DNA of 64,000 bases from Saussurea involucrata (taxonomy: Eukaryota > Streptophyta > Magnoliopsida > Asterales > Asteraceae). Of this stretch, positions 1-11,303 are shown piece by piece. Positions within the stretch are counted from its first letter, which is position 1; each line of letters starts with the position of its first letter. The translations under genes and the position numbers were made by a program. The notes beneath the pieces were generated by a model. It ran no database searches. It saw only the letters and a program-made list of their open reading frames with translations, and had not been told where the DNA came from. The stretch lies in contig CM066326.1 of the NCBI GenBank assembly GCA_033807775.1, positions 47,855,617-47,919,616 on the forward strand. Reading direction: 5' to 3'.

Positions 1-40
1 AGACAATCTGACTATCCTACAAAGAAAGCCAGTTTGTCAG

Positions 41-198
41 GTACAATATATTTTCTTCCCTTACACTGCATCCCTCCTCTATCCCTTCTCAACCTCAGTT
101 CTCCTCTCCATAAAACCTCTATACACTTAACCCTCCTTCTTTCTCTATCTCTTTTCTCCCAAATGATCTTACTTAAACGATCGCTGTGTTTCAGCTAG
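41..198 (+). other. Apparent intron in the post-pol gene, left copy
   Basis: The sequence reads CAG|GTACAA at the donor and GCTAG at the acceptor, after a pyrimidine-rich stretch. It is the same 158-base segment as 53683-53840. Removing it joins the frame ending at 40 to the open frame starting at 199. The nearer TTTCAG acceptor (ending 194) would lead into a TGA. Splicing is inferred, not observed. Confidence 0.55.
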
Positions 199-1134
199 TC
201 CTCTCCCCTGCTTGAGGATACATCTGAAGTTCCTCCTACTGCATCAACAATAATCCCAGCCCCTAGTGCTGAAGAAATAATCCCAGTCTTGGATTTCACT
301 AAGACTGATGAACCTGAAGAACAACTTCTCTCTCACAAAAACAGACCTTACTTGGCTCCTCAAATGCTAAGTGAAGAAGAACTGAAAAGAAGAGATGCAA
401 TGATGAAACAGCCCGAAGATCAGCGAATCGTCCTTCCTCGATACGAAATCAATCCTCCTAAGTTCAGACTATCAAGGAAGGAATACATTGAACATCTCAA
501 GGCTGAAAAACAACTCGCCGATCGAAGGAAAGCTGAAGAACAAGATAAAGCCTACGCCATCCAGCTTGTCCAACAATTGGTGAAGGATCCTGATCTGAAA
601 AAGACTCCCATTGATGTCCAACGTCAATTGTGGAAAGACACCAAGAAGATCATCGAAGAAAAGACCAAGTTATCTGACTCTACCTTGGAATGGAGCAAAG
701 AAAGACTGCACTATCGATATCGGGCTGCCATAATCAACAAGGTGTACATCAGAGGAAGAACGCCAATAAAAGTTTCAGTTGTTGAAGTCAATTTATTCAG
801 AGAAAATGGTACCAAGGAAACCATCTACACCTCTTCAATTAATAAGTACGGTCTCTCTGAGTGGATGGAGATGCGAATAGCCATTCAGCGATCTTGCTCA
901 CAGTTTAAGATCCATGTCGAGAAAATGATCAATCAACAGATCGACTTGGTCTCATCTGCTGTGGATATTCCTCCTCCTCCTCCTAATCCAGTTCAACAAA
1001 GAAGGGCCTCTGCAAAGAAGAAGATAATACCTTCAGACTCAGGTCCTCCTATCCGAAATGAAACCGGTATTGGCTTCTCACGTGCTGAAGTACTTGGTCC
1101 TGAACCTGACCTCTCTGCGCTCGATACCTCCTGA
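199..1134 (+). pseudogene. 3' exon of Sirevirus post-pol protein, truncated copy
   Basis: This open frame has no ATG at its head; the first plausible initiator is a TTG at 289. It corresponds to the C-terminal exon at 53841-55238, with about 15 amino-acid differences in the shared 281 residues. It is rich in charged residues and has a proline run of six near the middle of the frame (about 969). A deletion after the codons for LDTS removes the last 150 or so residues found in the other copy and brings in a TGA at 1132. Function is unknown. No host gene is implied; it is part of a duplicated retrotransposon end. Confidence 0.75.
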
Positions 1135-1224
1135 ACAGTAAAAGGGACAAATATTTTATGAGTTCTTTTTATCCTTATGTTTTCATAATTAGCAATTTTC
1201 TTTTTGTTGCTATGTCATAATCAA

Positions 1225-1236
1225 ATAGGGGGAGAT
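1225..1236 (+). other. Polypurine tract of Sirevirus A, left copy
   Basis: ATAGGGGGAGAT sits directly before the LTR TG. This is the expected plus-strand priming site and is identical to the tract at 55343-55354. Confidence 0.8.
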
Positions 1237-2200
1237 TGTTGATCCAAACCCTCAGTGATTTGATAATGACTCTTTAAGAAACACTTAGTGAAAATTGTAA
1301 GTAGACAATATGTATTAGAGTTTCACTATCACTTATAAGTACTATGTCTCTACAGTACCGCTGATAGGAAACTCACGCTCTTTAAGTTAGACATTCCGCG
1401 AGCCTGTTCATCAGCAAGCTCTGAGCCTGTCCAGTCTTGTTGATGATCGTTGATAGTGTTAGTTGTTTACTTATGATCCCTGAAGACAAGTTTCACGTCA
1501 ACAAATGTTCTACGCTGAAGTCGAAGATCAAGCCAAAGAACCACCGACAAGTCTACTAATGAACTGATGCGGATATCAGCGAAGCCAGGACCTGTCCACT
1601 CAACGTGAAGTTTCAAGTAGAAGACTTCAGCGATCGCTGAGCTTTGTCACTCGCTGATAAAGTACTGTTCAACGAACGCTGATCATGAAGTCTTCCTTTA
1701 TAAGTTACTTTTGTCTTACCCCCTTGCACGTCTCCGTATGAACTGTCAGAACGGACATCCCTTTTGTTCAGAATCGTACAACCAACTCTGATTCTACATT
1801 GTTCATCATGCGGCTACTAGGTTGTCAACAAAGGTCAAACCATGCAACCAATCAGCTGCTACCACGTGTAAAGTTGTATTGTTGTGCATTAAATGCATGC
1901 AGTATATAAGAAGAACCCTACTTCAAAAATGAAGTGCTCGGCCATTCTTCTTCTCTCTACTATCTTTGTGTTAGAATATTATAATTAATATTCTCATCTT
2001 CTTTCTTACTTAATTCTAGTGCAAAAAAACTTAGTGTTCTCTTAACTTGTTTAGATTAGGTTTAATCCGTAATCTTGTTCCGCAACAAGTTGTAAAATGT
2101 TTGATTTATATCAATAAACAATTTAGAAAAGTAAAATCTGTGTGTTTGTATTCAACCCCCCCCCCCTTCTACAAACTTGTATAACCCTCCGGGACCAACA
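1237..2200 (+). repeat. 3' LTR of Sirevirus A, left copy
   Basis: The LTR begins TGTTGATCC and ends GGGACCAACA, 964 bases, the same length as the 3' LTR at 55355-56318. It keeps a 38-base segment (about 1968-2005) that the 5' LTR at 43508 lacks, so it descends from the 3' LTR. It has the palindrome CAGCGATCGCTG (1628-1639) and the TATA-like TATATAAG (1903-1910). The TSD base run CCAAC follows at 2201-2205. Confidence 0.9.
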
Positions 2201-2355
2201 CCAACTTTATATACCAAGGGCTTTAAGCCTAAAGCCCATGACCCGCACACTCTAATCAAAGCCCATTTAGCATAAAAGGCTTTTACAAACAAATAAAGAA
2301 GACAATTATTTTTCTGTATATCACTTTCTATTTTATAGGACTTTTAGTCCTAACA
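2201..2355 (-). repeat. Right half of copia solo LTR J, left copy
   Basis: This segment matches 56319-56473 and ends with ACA followed by TAGTC, the TSD of solo LTR J. The left half of J for this copy would lie outside the window. Orientation of J is a guess. Confidence 0.6.
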
Positions 2356-2826
2356 TAGTCTTTTGATTTAGACCAATACTGGGATCTGGCTGTCCACATT
2401 ATCTGCCACTTGTTACCGGTTCATCGTCAAGCATACACACATCGCCCCAGAGATTCTCATCCGGAGGGCTCGACGAGCTAACTGAGTGGCACGAATTAGT
2501 CGTGCTATACTTGAAACTCTTTCATGTGCAAAATCATCGTCAAGAACTAAATCACCTCCAATTTCCATAACAATTAGAAACAAGTACGCTTACATAACAA
2601 TATATTCATAATAACAGTACCTAAATGAAATGATGAACATACTTCACATAAGAATTCTCGTACCATCATCACAGTTCTTAATTTATATATTTCCGTCAAC
2701 TCTAAGACCATCCCATCTTAGTATTTCTACCTAATCTCACAAATCATATCTTAATTATCTCAGCTTAAGTCTAGGTATTTTCACGATCATACCTACTTCA
2801 CTTAAACTAAATCTCTGATACCAAAC
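2356..2826 (-). mobile_element. Leader of gypsy-like element F, left copy
   Basis: Non-coding. It contains CTTAAGTCTAGG and then CTCTGATACCA (2813-2823), the reverse complement of an initiator-Met tRNA primer-binding site, just before an LTR end. It is the duplicate of 56474-56944. Confidence 0.75.
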
Positions 2827-3009
2827 TGAAACACCCTGAAATTCACAATGAATTTAAACCTTAAATTTATCCGAGTTTACCAGCACAATTTCAAACTTAC
2901 AAAAATTTATTATAACAACCAGCTAATCTAATCCATAATCAACAGAAATAGATTATCATAGTTGTTCACAACATCTTTCACAACATCTTTCAAAATATCT
3001 CCTACAACA
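2827..3009 (-). repeat. Truncated LTR of element F, left copy
   Basis: It starts TGAAACACCC exactly as the full LTR at 56945 does and follows it for about 180 bases. It then breaks off into DUF247 coding sequence. Confidence 0.8.
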
Positions 3010-3220
3010 TCGGTCCATACCATTCTGGTAAGCCCAACCTCGAATTCGTCGAGAATCTGAAGCCTGTTTTCACCATGAAGCTCCTTAAAGACAACTCGGA
3101 GACCCTCAAAAGTTTGTACAAAAAACTTGGTGAACCACCCATGGTGCAAAGATTAAGAAACTTCTATGAGGAGAACTCAACAAATGATTTCCCTGATAAG
3201 GTTTTCACGAAGATGATGAT
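3010..3220 (+). pseudogene. DUF247 (UPF0481) protein, 5'-truncated first fragment
   Basis: The frame opens with codons for IGPYH, the conserved DUF247 motif, and continues through LEFVENLKPVF, NFYEEN and FTKMM. This is the N-terminal third of the plant DUF247 family, which are membrane-anchored proteins of mostly unknown role; in grasses some act in self-incompatibility. The usual upstream residues are missing because the segmental duplication edge falls inside the IGPYH codons. The last codons run directly into solo LTR K, and the frame resumes at 4839 with ILDGCFIL. There is no promoter or start codon left, so the gene is dead at this end. Confidence 0.85.
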
Positions 3221-3687
3221 TGTAACGACTTGGTTTCCCAAACATGCTTCAAATAACATGCATTGCATAACTTCATTACATTCATAATAACAGATACATA
3301 ATAAACCACAAACGGTCCCTTCGGTCTCGAAACTACAAAATACATTAAGCTTCCTAATCAACGCCCATCAAAAGCTCCTTACACTTAATCCTTTCCTTTG
3401 TCGATCCTTAACCTGGAAAACATATTTTTGAAAACAAAATGAGGGTTAGACCAAACGGGTCTAGTGAGTTAATCCCGGTCCTTTCCAAAATCATTATAAA
3501 ACCTTTTATGTAAATCCTTTGTATCAAAATAGTTTAGATAAACCTTTGGTAATTCTTTCGTAAAATATAAACATACCACACGTATTTAAATACCAATCCA
3601 GACTCGTGCATCGTGTACATCTCATTCACCTTATTCCTCCACAAATGGCCATATTAGTTGGTAGCAAGCCAACTATTAAATCAACAA

Positions 3688-3802
3688 CCGGTCCGCTCAC
3701 CGGAACCCGGCTACCCGTCGGTCCGCACACCGGAACCCGACTACTCACCGGTCTGCACACCGGAACCCGGCTACACACCGGTCCGCTCACCGGAACCCGG
3801 CA
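3688..3802. repeat. ACCGG/CCGGAACCCGG short tandem array in LTR K
   Basis: A unit of about 28 bases of the type ACCGGTCCGCNCACCGGAACC repeats four times with small changes. A shorter version sits in the L LTRs near 29050 and 33945. It explains the two overlapping small open frames there. Confidence 0.75.
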
Positions 3803-4149
3803 ACAAGTGCATTCGTGTAGTGCAAAGCTTATATAAATACAATATATATCTCATTACATCATATTGTCATTTATATACACATAATCATATTCCTACCACA
3901 TAATCATCTCATATATATATACACATATATATGTATCCCAGTTCAAAAACGTTTTAAAGCAAAACTCACCTGAATGCTTATTACAACTCTTCCAAGCCTT
4001 TTCCAAAAATTCAGTCTATCAATCCCAATCCACAGAGTCTGCAAATAGATTAAATACAAATATCCCCTTACCAACTGATCACATAAAACATACTAGAAGA
4101 CCAAGGACTCTAGATAACTCAAATCCTCAAAAGTGACCAAAACAGCTAA

Positions 4150-4440
4150 AGTATCCGGACAAAACAGAACTATCCAGACAACACAACTTTCCGGACAGCA
4201 TGACTAATCCGGACAAAACAAACTATCCGGACACCATCCGGATACCAAAGTAACCCGGACACCACCCGGCATCTTACCTCATCCGGAAAACATAAGAAAA
4301 GAGAACTTACCCGGACAAACACTCGTCCAGACACCTTAAAACGTTATCCGGACACCATCGACATAACCACCCGGACACCCCCAACAGAACTATCCGGACA
4401 CATTCATACTGTGTCCGGACACCTCTGTCGGTTCTTCCTA
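4150..4440. repeat. ATCCGGACA motif cluster in LTR K
   Basis: The palindromic core TCCGGA recurs every 15-25 bases through this stretch (for example 4156, 4190, 4226). Similar clusters lie in LTR F (58505-58640) and LTR G (61260-61500). Confidence 0.7.
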
Positions 4441-4838
4441 TTTTACCCAGAAATTCATACCAGTTCGATTCTATTGATTCTAATCCGACAGAAACCATTT
4501 ACCAACCATTACAAACATAAATTGCAAAGGAAACATACCTGTAATCTCTTCCAAACTCACCAAATGATGCCTTAACCTAGCTTTCTTCCTTTTTCTCTCT
4601 ATTCTCTCAAAACACACACAAACACACACTTGAAATCTGAATAATGAAAATATCTGAAGTCTAAAGAGATAATATCTAACCCTATTTACCTTTTAGCCCT
4701 TAAACTATTCAATAATGACCCAAACACCCTTAACTTATAAACTTATCCAAACTTTCCCTAAATAGAAACTTTAAAGTTAAATAAACTTAACGGAATTAGA
4801 TTTTTAACTAACGGATTTACCCGGGGTATTACAATGAT

Positions 4839-5799
4839 ACTCGATGGATGTTTTATTTTGTATTATATTCAATTCATTTACGGTGCGAAAGTTGGAACTT
4901 GTCAGTTAAACAGCCACCAGATTGTCTTTGTTCATCAAGACCTGTTCTTGCTCGAAAACCAGATTCCATTCCAAGTTCTGACCGAGGTGGTGAATTTGGT
5001 AAATATTAATTGGCGCGAAAAGATTAAACCCTTCATTGATGACAACTTTTTGACATCGGGGAGGCCGGAAAAAGAATGGTTCTGCGCTCGAACAAGTCCA
5101 ATAAAAACGATCAAAGTTTTAGAGAGGAACAAGAAAAAGACTTCAACTTCAAAGTTGATCATTTACTCCAATTTCTTCATCATACCCTTATTGTAAAAAA
5201 CCCAAATTTGGATCAACCAACCAACTTCAATATTTACAGATGCACTTTTCGCAATGTCAACGGGCTTATAGACGTTGGGATCCGTTTCAAGCCAAGTAGC
5301 GCGAAACGTTTGACTCAGATCGGGTTCTTTGAACGGTGGTGGTTGTTTTCAGCCGACGTAGAACTCCCTCCGATCACCGTTGATGATTCTACCAAACCCA
5401 TGTTGTTAAACTTGATCGCGCACGAAATGTGCTCCGAAGATGGCCATGAAGCTTGGGTTACGTCGTACATTTGCTTGCTCGATTCTCTCATTGATCATCC
5501 TGAGGATGTTAAGGCTCTTCATAAAGCTGGGGTTCTTGATAACTCTTTCGGGAGTGATAACGAAGTTGCGAAATTGTTCAATGAAATAGGGACTGATTTG
5601 GTGCCAAATATTGCGGCTTACTCAGATGCTAAAAACAAGATACAAAATCATTATGATAGTTTGAGGAATACTCGTCTTTCTCAGTTGAAACATGAGTATA
5701 TAAAGAGCCCATGGGCATTTTTAGCACTTCTGGGAGCTGTAATGGCTCTTGTTCTTAGTGGTGTTCAAACTTACTTCAGTGTCTGGAGTCCCAAAGGCG
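4839..5799 (+). pseudogene. DUF247 (UPF0481) protein, central fragment with frameshift
   Basis: The first frame reads ILDGCFIL, then the DLFLLENQIPF motif and NFLTSG. It then leaves the family frame near 5085. The family frame resumes as NDQSFREEQEKDFNFKVDHLL and continues to SPWAFLALLGAVMALVLSG, the C-terminal hydrophobic segment typical of DUF247. The fragment covers about two thirds of the domain. A one-base frameshift at about 5079-5090 disrupts it, and copia element E cuts the last codons at 5799. The apparent stop just after 5799 belongs to the E LTR, not to the gene. Confidence 0.88.
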
Positions 5800-6085
5800 T
5801 GTTAGGTTAATCTTAATCATACCTCAGAAGAATATAAGTTTAATACTATATATATAAATAAGACAAAGATGAAAAGGTATGATGAAAAGATGTGTCTTTT
5901 CATCCACAACCGCCGGCCACCAACCGCCATCTCTGAACAGTCACAATGGTTCGTGAACAGTCACGTTGGTTCAATGGCACCGTTTCACTTAGTATAAATA
6001 GGGATCAAATGTAATCGATTTCTTTTAACTTTTCTCTGAATAAGATGAAACTTTTGTTTGATTAAAGATCCTGTGATATCCATCA
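5800..6085 (+). repeat. 5' LTR of copia element E
   Basis: It starts TGTTAGGTT and ends GATATCCATCA, 286 bases. It contains a doubled unit GAACAGTCAC-N2-TGGTTC (period 20) and a TATA box (5993-6000). Confidence 0.93.
5993..6000 (+). promoter_or_regulatory. TATA box of the E LTR promoter
   Basis: TATAAATA lies about 90 bases before the 5' LTR end, where an LTR promoter is expected. The same octamer is at 11211-11218 in the 3' LTR. Confidence 0.7.
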
Positions 6086-6086
6086 A

Positions 6087-6099
6087 TTGGTATCAAAGC
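6087..6099 (+). other. Primer-binding site of element E
   Basis: TTGGTATCAAAGC lies just after the 5' LTR. It is close to the common plant TGGTATCAGAGC complement of initiator-Met tRNA, with one change. Confidence 0.75.
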
Positions 6100-6803
6100 C
6101 TTTTGGTTAGAAATCAAACCAAAGGTTATCATCATCTACCGGAATTCTCTCCAACACATCGGCGCCAGAAGATTCAACAGAAGAACACCAGGAAGGTGTT
6201 GATTGAATCAATGGGAGAAACCCAGGGCGGCTGATAAACCAGAAGGAATCTACCACCGACTGGTCTCACACCGAGAAAAGGAGAACATACCTTAATCGGA
6301 ACCAGAGAAGACAACCGGAGACAAACCAACGGTGAGAAACACCGTCAATCGCAGCCTCGATCAAAGCAGAAAGCAATCGGGCTTGTTTCATCAAGACAAT
6401 CAATCATTGTCTAAAATCGGAGTAAACCAGAAGAAGATCGACAAAGGACCGTCGATCAAGAAGAACAACAAAGGGCCGTCGCTCAAGAAGGACGCCGGCG
6501 AAGATCGAACGGAGAAGAAGGGTTCGCGACCCTGGTTTCGTTCTCGCTACACACACATAGGTGTAAATCCCCTTTCCTTTTGTTTTATAATATGACCTAA
6601 TTTTATTTAGGTTAATATAAGGAAATATAAAAAAAGGGAATTAACTTTTTTATACATTTTATTTTGTTTCTTAAAAACTTAAGATTTTATTTGTTTTTTT
6701 AAAGAAAACAAATAAAAAAGGTTTTTTTTTTAAATTTTTTTTTATAATCGGCCAATTATAAAAATAATATTTAAAAAAAAAATCAAAGGGAACAAATAAA
6801 ATT
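6100..6803 (+). other. Leader of element E, no convincing gene
   Basis: About 700 bases between primer site and gag. The first half is purine-rich with an incidental 87-codon frame (6332-6595). The second half (6600-6800) is dominated by A and T runs. Confidence 0.6.
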
Positions 6804-9563
6804 GTGACGGGGAAGGAAGACAAGGAACCTGGAGATAGTTCCAAGATTAGAGAAATTGGGTCAAACACCCATTTCCAGTGTCCTATGTTGAAAGGATCAA
6901 ACTACAGCATTTGGGCAATTCGAATGCAAGTAATAATGGAAGCAAATGGACTTTGGGAAATGATTGAACCACAACCAAAAACTCAAGCCGATAACAAAAA
7001 GGAAAAAACCGCTATCGCATACCTTTACCAATCACTACCAGAAGATCAATTGCTACATATTTCAAAATACAAGACTGCAAAGGCAAGTTGGGATGCATTG
7101 AAGGTTAGGTACGTCGGTGCAGATCGTGTCAAGCAAGCAAAGCAACAAACACTCAAATCAGAATTTGAGATGCTACAGATGAAAGACAATGAATCAATAG
7201 ATTCATTCATTACGAAGATAACGAGTATTATCAACAAAGCATCAAGCATTGGATTGACATATGAAGACCCTGTTCTCGTACGGAAACTACTAAATGTCGT
7301 ACCAGACAGATTCCTTCAAATAGTCGCATCCATTGAACAATACTCAGATCTAGACACTATGTCATTAGACGAAGCAATCGGGAGATTGAAGACATTTGAA
7401 GAAATACTGAAATTTAAGAAAGAAAGACCAGTGGACAGTCAGGAGAGACTAATGTTCACACAGCATGACGGTCGAGGCCAACCTTTCAGAGGACGTGGTC
7501 GTGGAAGATTTAACCAGCCACGAGGCCGAGGGAATAACAGATTCAGATCAGGAAGAAAGAATTGGGAACCCTCACAAAATAGTTTCAAGAAAGAAACGGA
7601 CAACAATACAAAGAAATTCACTCCTGATAGGAGTAAAATACTATGCTTCAACTGTAAGAAGTACGGACATTATGCAACCAAATGTCCACAGAAGAATCAA
7701 GAAAGAGAACAGTCTAATCTTATTGAAGAAGATTTAAAACCAACATTGCTTATGGCAACTATTGAAGAGCACCGCGAAGTTTTCTTAAATGAGAAAAATT
7801 TCGAACCAAGCAAGAAGGCTACAAATGATGAAAGTCTATGGTACTTAGACAACGGTGCAAGTAATCACATGACAGGAGTCAGAAATCATTTCAAGGAGAT
7901 CGACAAAAAGATCACTGGAAACGTACGATTCGGGGATGGATCATACGTAGAGATCAAAGGGAAAGGATCTATACTATTGGAATGCAAAAACAAAGAACAA
8001 CGCGTCATATCGCAAGTTTATTACATTCCAAACTTGAGGAGTAATATACTGAGCTTAGGCCAATTAACAGAAAATGGGTGCAAAGTAGTGATGGAAGAAG
8101 ACACATTACTACTATATGATTCAAACAACAATGTTCTACTCAGAGTTACGCGATCAAGGAACCGCCTTTATAAGGCAAACTTAAGGATAGACGAACCTAC
8201 ATGTCTCTTAGCCAACTTACATGATAAAACATGGCTATGGCATGCAAGACTAGGCCATTTAAACTTTAAATCTTTAAAGTCAATGGCAACGAAGAATTTG
8301 GTCCAAGGAATACCTGCTATTAAACTCTCTACAGATGTCTGCGACATATGTTTAATAGGAAAGCACGCTAGAGCTCCATTTCCACAACAAGCAAAGACAA
8401 GGTCAACAGCACCACTGGATTTAGTATTTGGATATCTATGCGGTCCAATAACACCACCTACACCATCGGGTAAAAGGTACATATTTCTATTAGTAGACGA
8501 CTACTCAAGATATATGTGGGAATATTTTTTGAATTCAAAAGATCAAGCATTTGGGATCTTCAAAGAATTCAAAATAAGGGTGGAAAACGAACATGGAACC
8601 AAATTAAAGATGTTTAGAACAGACAGAGGAGGGGAACTCACATCAAATGAATTCTTACAATATTGCAAAGAAAATGGCATCACAAGACAGTTAACTGCAC
8701 CATACTCACCTCAACAAAACGGAATCGTTGAGCGGAAGAATAGAACAATTCTTTCAACTACAAGATGTATGATGAAAGCAACAGGAATGCCACAAAATTT
8801 CTGGGCAGAAGCGGTTAGACATGCCATACTACTATTAAATTGCACACCAACGAAGTCACTAGAAGACATTACTCCATACGAAGCACTGAAGGGAAGAAAA
8901 CCAAACCTACATCATCTTAGGATTTTTGGATGCATCGCATATGCAAAGGTACCCTCACAGCACTTGACAAAGTTAGATGATAGAAGTATACAGATGGTAT
9001 ACTTAGGCACTGAGCCAGGATCAAAAGCATATCGCTTGTTTGATCCGACGACGAAGAAAATTTGCGTCAGTCGAGACGTAAAATTTAAAGAAGACGAGAC
9101 ATGGAATTGGAAGGAATATACAAAAGATTTCGATCTAGAAGAACCAGAATGGAGCGATTTCATTATAAGGAATAATGAAACACCCAGTACTCAACCTATC
9201 TTAGATGAAGATGAGGAGATCGAAAATGATGTTACACCTGGTAACAATGACGAAGATGATGAAATACCTTCACCAACCAATACGCCAATACCCCATACGA
9301 ATACATACGAATATAGTCCTCAACAATCCAATAGCTACTCACCAAATTCACAAATCGGGACACCTTCAACAACCGACTCAAAAATTGATCATACACCTAT
9401 AAGAGGTTATAGAACCTTGAATGATCTATACGACAACACTGTCGAACTCTTGCTAGTTGAAGATGAACCAAGAAACTACAAAGAAGCAGCTAAAGATGAC
9501 AAATGGATTGAAGCTATGAAAGCAGAGATTGACTCCATCAACAAGAACAATACATGGAACTAA
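6804..9563 (+). pseudogene. Copia E gag, protease and integrase, 3' end frameshifted
   Basis: The frame begins at a GTG, not an ATG; the first in-frame ATG is later, at the codons MLKGSNY. Gag covers about residues 28-300 and ends with an arginine-glycine stretch and the zinc knuckle CFNCKKYGHYATKC (7644-7685). The protease shows DNGASNHMTG (about residue 349), a variant of the usual DSGA. The H-H-C-C pre-integrase finger lies at about 8240-8365. In the integrase the first catalytic aspartate of the usual DLCGP motif is a tyrosine (8433-8435, YLCGP); the second (FRTDRGGEL) and the glutamate (NGIVERKN) are present. The frame leaves pol at about 9557, where one base is missing after the codon for W. 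Confidence 0.93.
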
Positions 9564-11008
9564 CCACTTTACCAAAGGATCATAAAGCAATTGGTTTAAA
9601 GTGGGTATTCAAGACAAAACGAGATGCAAATGGAGAAATATTGAAGCACAAGGCACGATTAGTAGCCAAAGGATATATTCAAGAACATGGAATAGACTTT
9701 GATGAAGTCTTTGCACCAGTAGCACGAATCGAGACGATACGATTGATACTAGCTCTGGCAGCATACAATAAATGGAAAGTACATCATCTGGATGTAAAAT
9801 CAGCATTTCTACATGGCGAGTTAAAGGAAGAAGTTTATGTCTCACAACCTGAAGGGTTTATAAAACCAGGAGATAAAGGAAGAGTCTACCGACTCATGAA
9901 AGCTCTATACAGACTAAGACAAGCTCTACGGGCATGGTATACATAATTGGACAACACCTTGAAGATACTTAACTTTAAGAAGTGCGCTTTGGAACAAGCT
10001 GTCTACACAAGAACAACTAAGACATCAACACTATTGATTGGAGTATACGTTGATGATTTGATAGTCACTGGAACACCGAAGAAAGAGATTGAGTCTTTTA
10101 AGAATCAAATGCAAGAGAAGTTCGAGATGAGTGATCTTGGATTACTTGCTTATTATCTTGGCATAGAGGTCACACAAAAATTGGGTGAAATCTCGATAAA
10201 GCAGACTGGCTACGCTAACAAGATACTCAAAGACATAGGGATGTTAGACTGCAATGATGCAAAGATACCTATGGAACCAGGACTCAAGCTAACAAAGTTA
10301 AGCGAAGAAAAATATGTAGACACTACGGAATATTGAAGCATAATTGGATGCTTGCGATATCTACTACACACAAGACCCGACTTAAGCTTCTCAGTTGGAT
10401 TACTAAGTCGCTTCATGCAAGAACCACAAGAACAGCACATGAAAGCAATCAAGCAAGTATTGCGTTATATCAAAGGAACAAAGGACTATGGTATAACTTA
10501 TGGGCATGAAGGAGGAAACAAGATACAAGGCTACAGCAACAGCAGTTATGGTGTTAACACACAAGAAGGAAGAGGAACAACTGGAATAGTTTTCTACTAT
10601 GGAAACTCACCTGTCAGCTGGAACACTCAGAAACAAGGAACAATAGCTTTATCATCATTCGAATCAGAGTTTATTGCAGCAACAGCAGCAGCAACACAAG
10701 CACTTTGGTTAAAAAGGCTTCTCAGCAAAATTACTGATACAAAGGAAGAGAAGATTGTGATCTATGTTGACAACAAATCAGCAATAGCTATTATGAAGAA
10801 TCCAATATTTCATGGAAGAAGCAAACACATAGATACAAAGTATCACTTCATACGAGAATGCGTCGAGAAGGAACATTTAATGGTCGAGCACATCAGCGGA
10901 GAGCAACAAAGAGCCGACATACTTACAAAGGCATTACCAAGGATAAGATTTGTCACAATGAGACAAATACTTGGAGTTAGAAATCTTCTTCAGCATGATC
11001 AAGATTAG
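9558..11008 (+). pseudogene. Copia E reverse transcriptase and RNase H with two stops
   Basis: The frame shifted by the upstream indel carries the copia reverse transcriptase: WVFKTKRD, DVKSAFLHG, then YVDDLIVTG with the catalytic aspartates. RNase H follows, with SSFESEFIA and DNKSAIAI, ending in RADILTKALP. The same frame is broken twice, by TAA at 9944-9946 and TGA at 10334-10336, each explicable by one substitution. The natural TAG (11006-11008) overlaps the polypurine tract. The protein would copy element RNA into DNA in the particle, but cannot be made from this copy. Confidence 0.93.
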
Positions 11009-11017
11009 GGGGGTGAA
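11005..11017 (+). other. Polypurine tract of element E
   Basis: The purine run AGGGGGG followed by TGAA sits directly before the 3' LTR and overlaps the pol stop codon. Confidence 0.75.
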
Positions 11018-11303
11018 TGTTGGGTTAATCTCAATCACACCTCAGAAGAATATAAGTTTAATACTATATATATAAATAAGACAAAGATGAAAAGGTATGA
11101 TGAAAAGATGTGTCTTTTCATCCACAACCGCCGGCCACCAACCGCCATCTCTGAACAGTCACAATGGTTCGTGAACAGTCACGTTGGTTCAATGGCACCG
11201 TTTCACTTAGTATAAATAGGGATCAAATGTAATCGATTTCTTTTAACTTTTCTCTGAATAAGATGAAACTTTTGTTTGATTAAAGATCCTGTGATATCCA
11301 TCA
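11018..11303 (+). repeat. 3' LTR of copia element E
   Basis: A 286-base copy of 5800-6085. The differences seen by eye are all in the first 25 bases. Confidence 0.93.

Larger units (their letters stand above)
1..3009 (+). repeat. Left copy of a segmental duplication (other copy 53643-57115)
   Basis: Read side by side, positions 4-3009 follow 53646-57115 in the same orientation. The copy runs through the 3' end of Sirevirus A, its 3' LTR, the TSD CCAAC, the right half of solo LTR J, the leader of element F and the first 180 bases or so of the F LTR. The left copy lacks about 476 bases (equivalent to 54775-55250) and has a 14-base tandem duplication near 2970. By eye the two LTR segments differ at about 25 of 960 positions. 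Because the copies share flanks and TSD, this is one insertion event that was duplicated, not two insertions. Homology stops at the ACA shared by 3009 and 57115. Confidence 0.9.
3221..4833 (-). mobile_element. Solo LTR K (gypsy-like), inserted in DUF247
   Basis: A 1613-base LTR starts TGTAACGACT and ends GGTATTACA, flanked by ATGAT at 3216-3220 and 4834-4838. There is no internal region, primer site or coding sequence, so it is a solo LTR left by LTR-LTR recombination. Its start resembles the LTRs of element L (28554 and 33417). The orientation follows L. Short open frames inside it are not credible genes. Confidence 0.9.
5800..11303 (+). mobile_element. Copia element E, complete with two LTRs
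   Basis: A 5504-base Ty1/copia element in the order LTR, primer site, leader, gag, protease, integrase, reverse transcriptase, RNase H, polypurine tract, LTR. The TSD AGGCG is exact (5795-5799 and 11304-11308). The two 286-base LTRs differ at 3 positions by eye, so insertion is recent. At an assumed 1.3e-8 substitutions per site per year that is about 0.4 million years. It lies in the last coding part of the DUF247 gene. The pol gene has a frameshift, two stops and a changed integrase catalytic residue, so this copy is not autonomous. Confidence 0.95.

Noticed and set aside
1..2200. A second independent insertion of Sirevirus A
   Set aside because: It shares the TSD and both flanking elements with the copy at 43508-56318, so it is a duplicate of the same insertion.
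3606..3903. Two overlapping frames with TGTRL or PEPGY repeats
   Set aside because: Both come from the ACCGG tandem array of solo LTR K.
6332..6595. 87-codon frame in the E leader
   Set aside because: Lysine and serine rich leader sequence before gag, no homologue recognised, and short frames are common in copia leaders.
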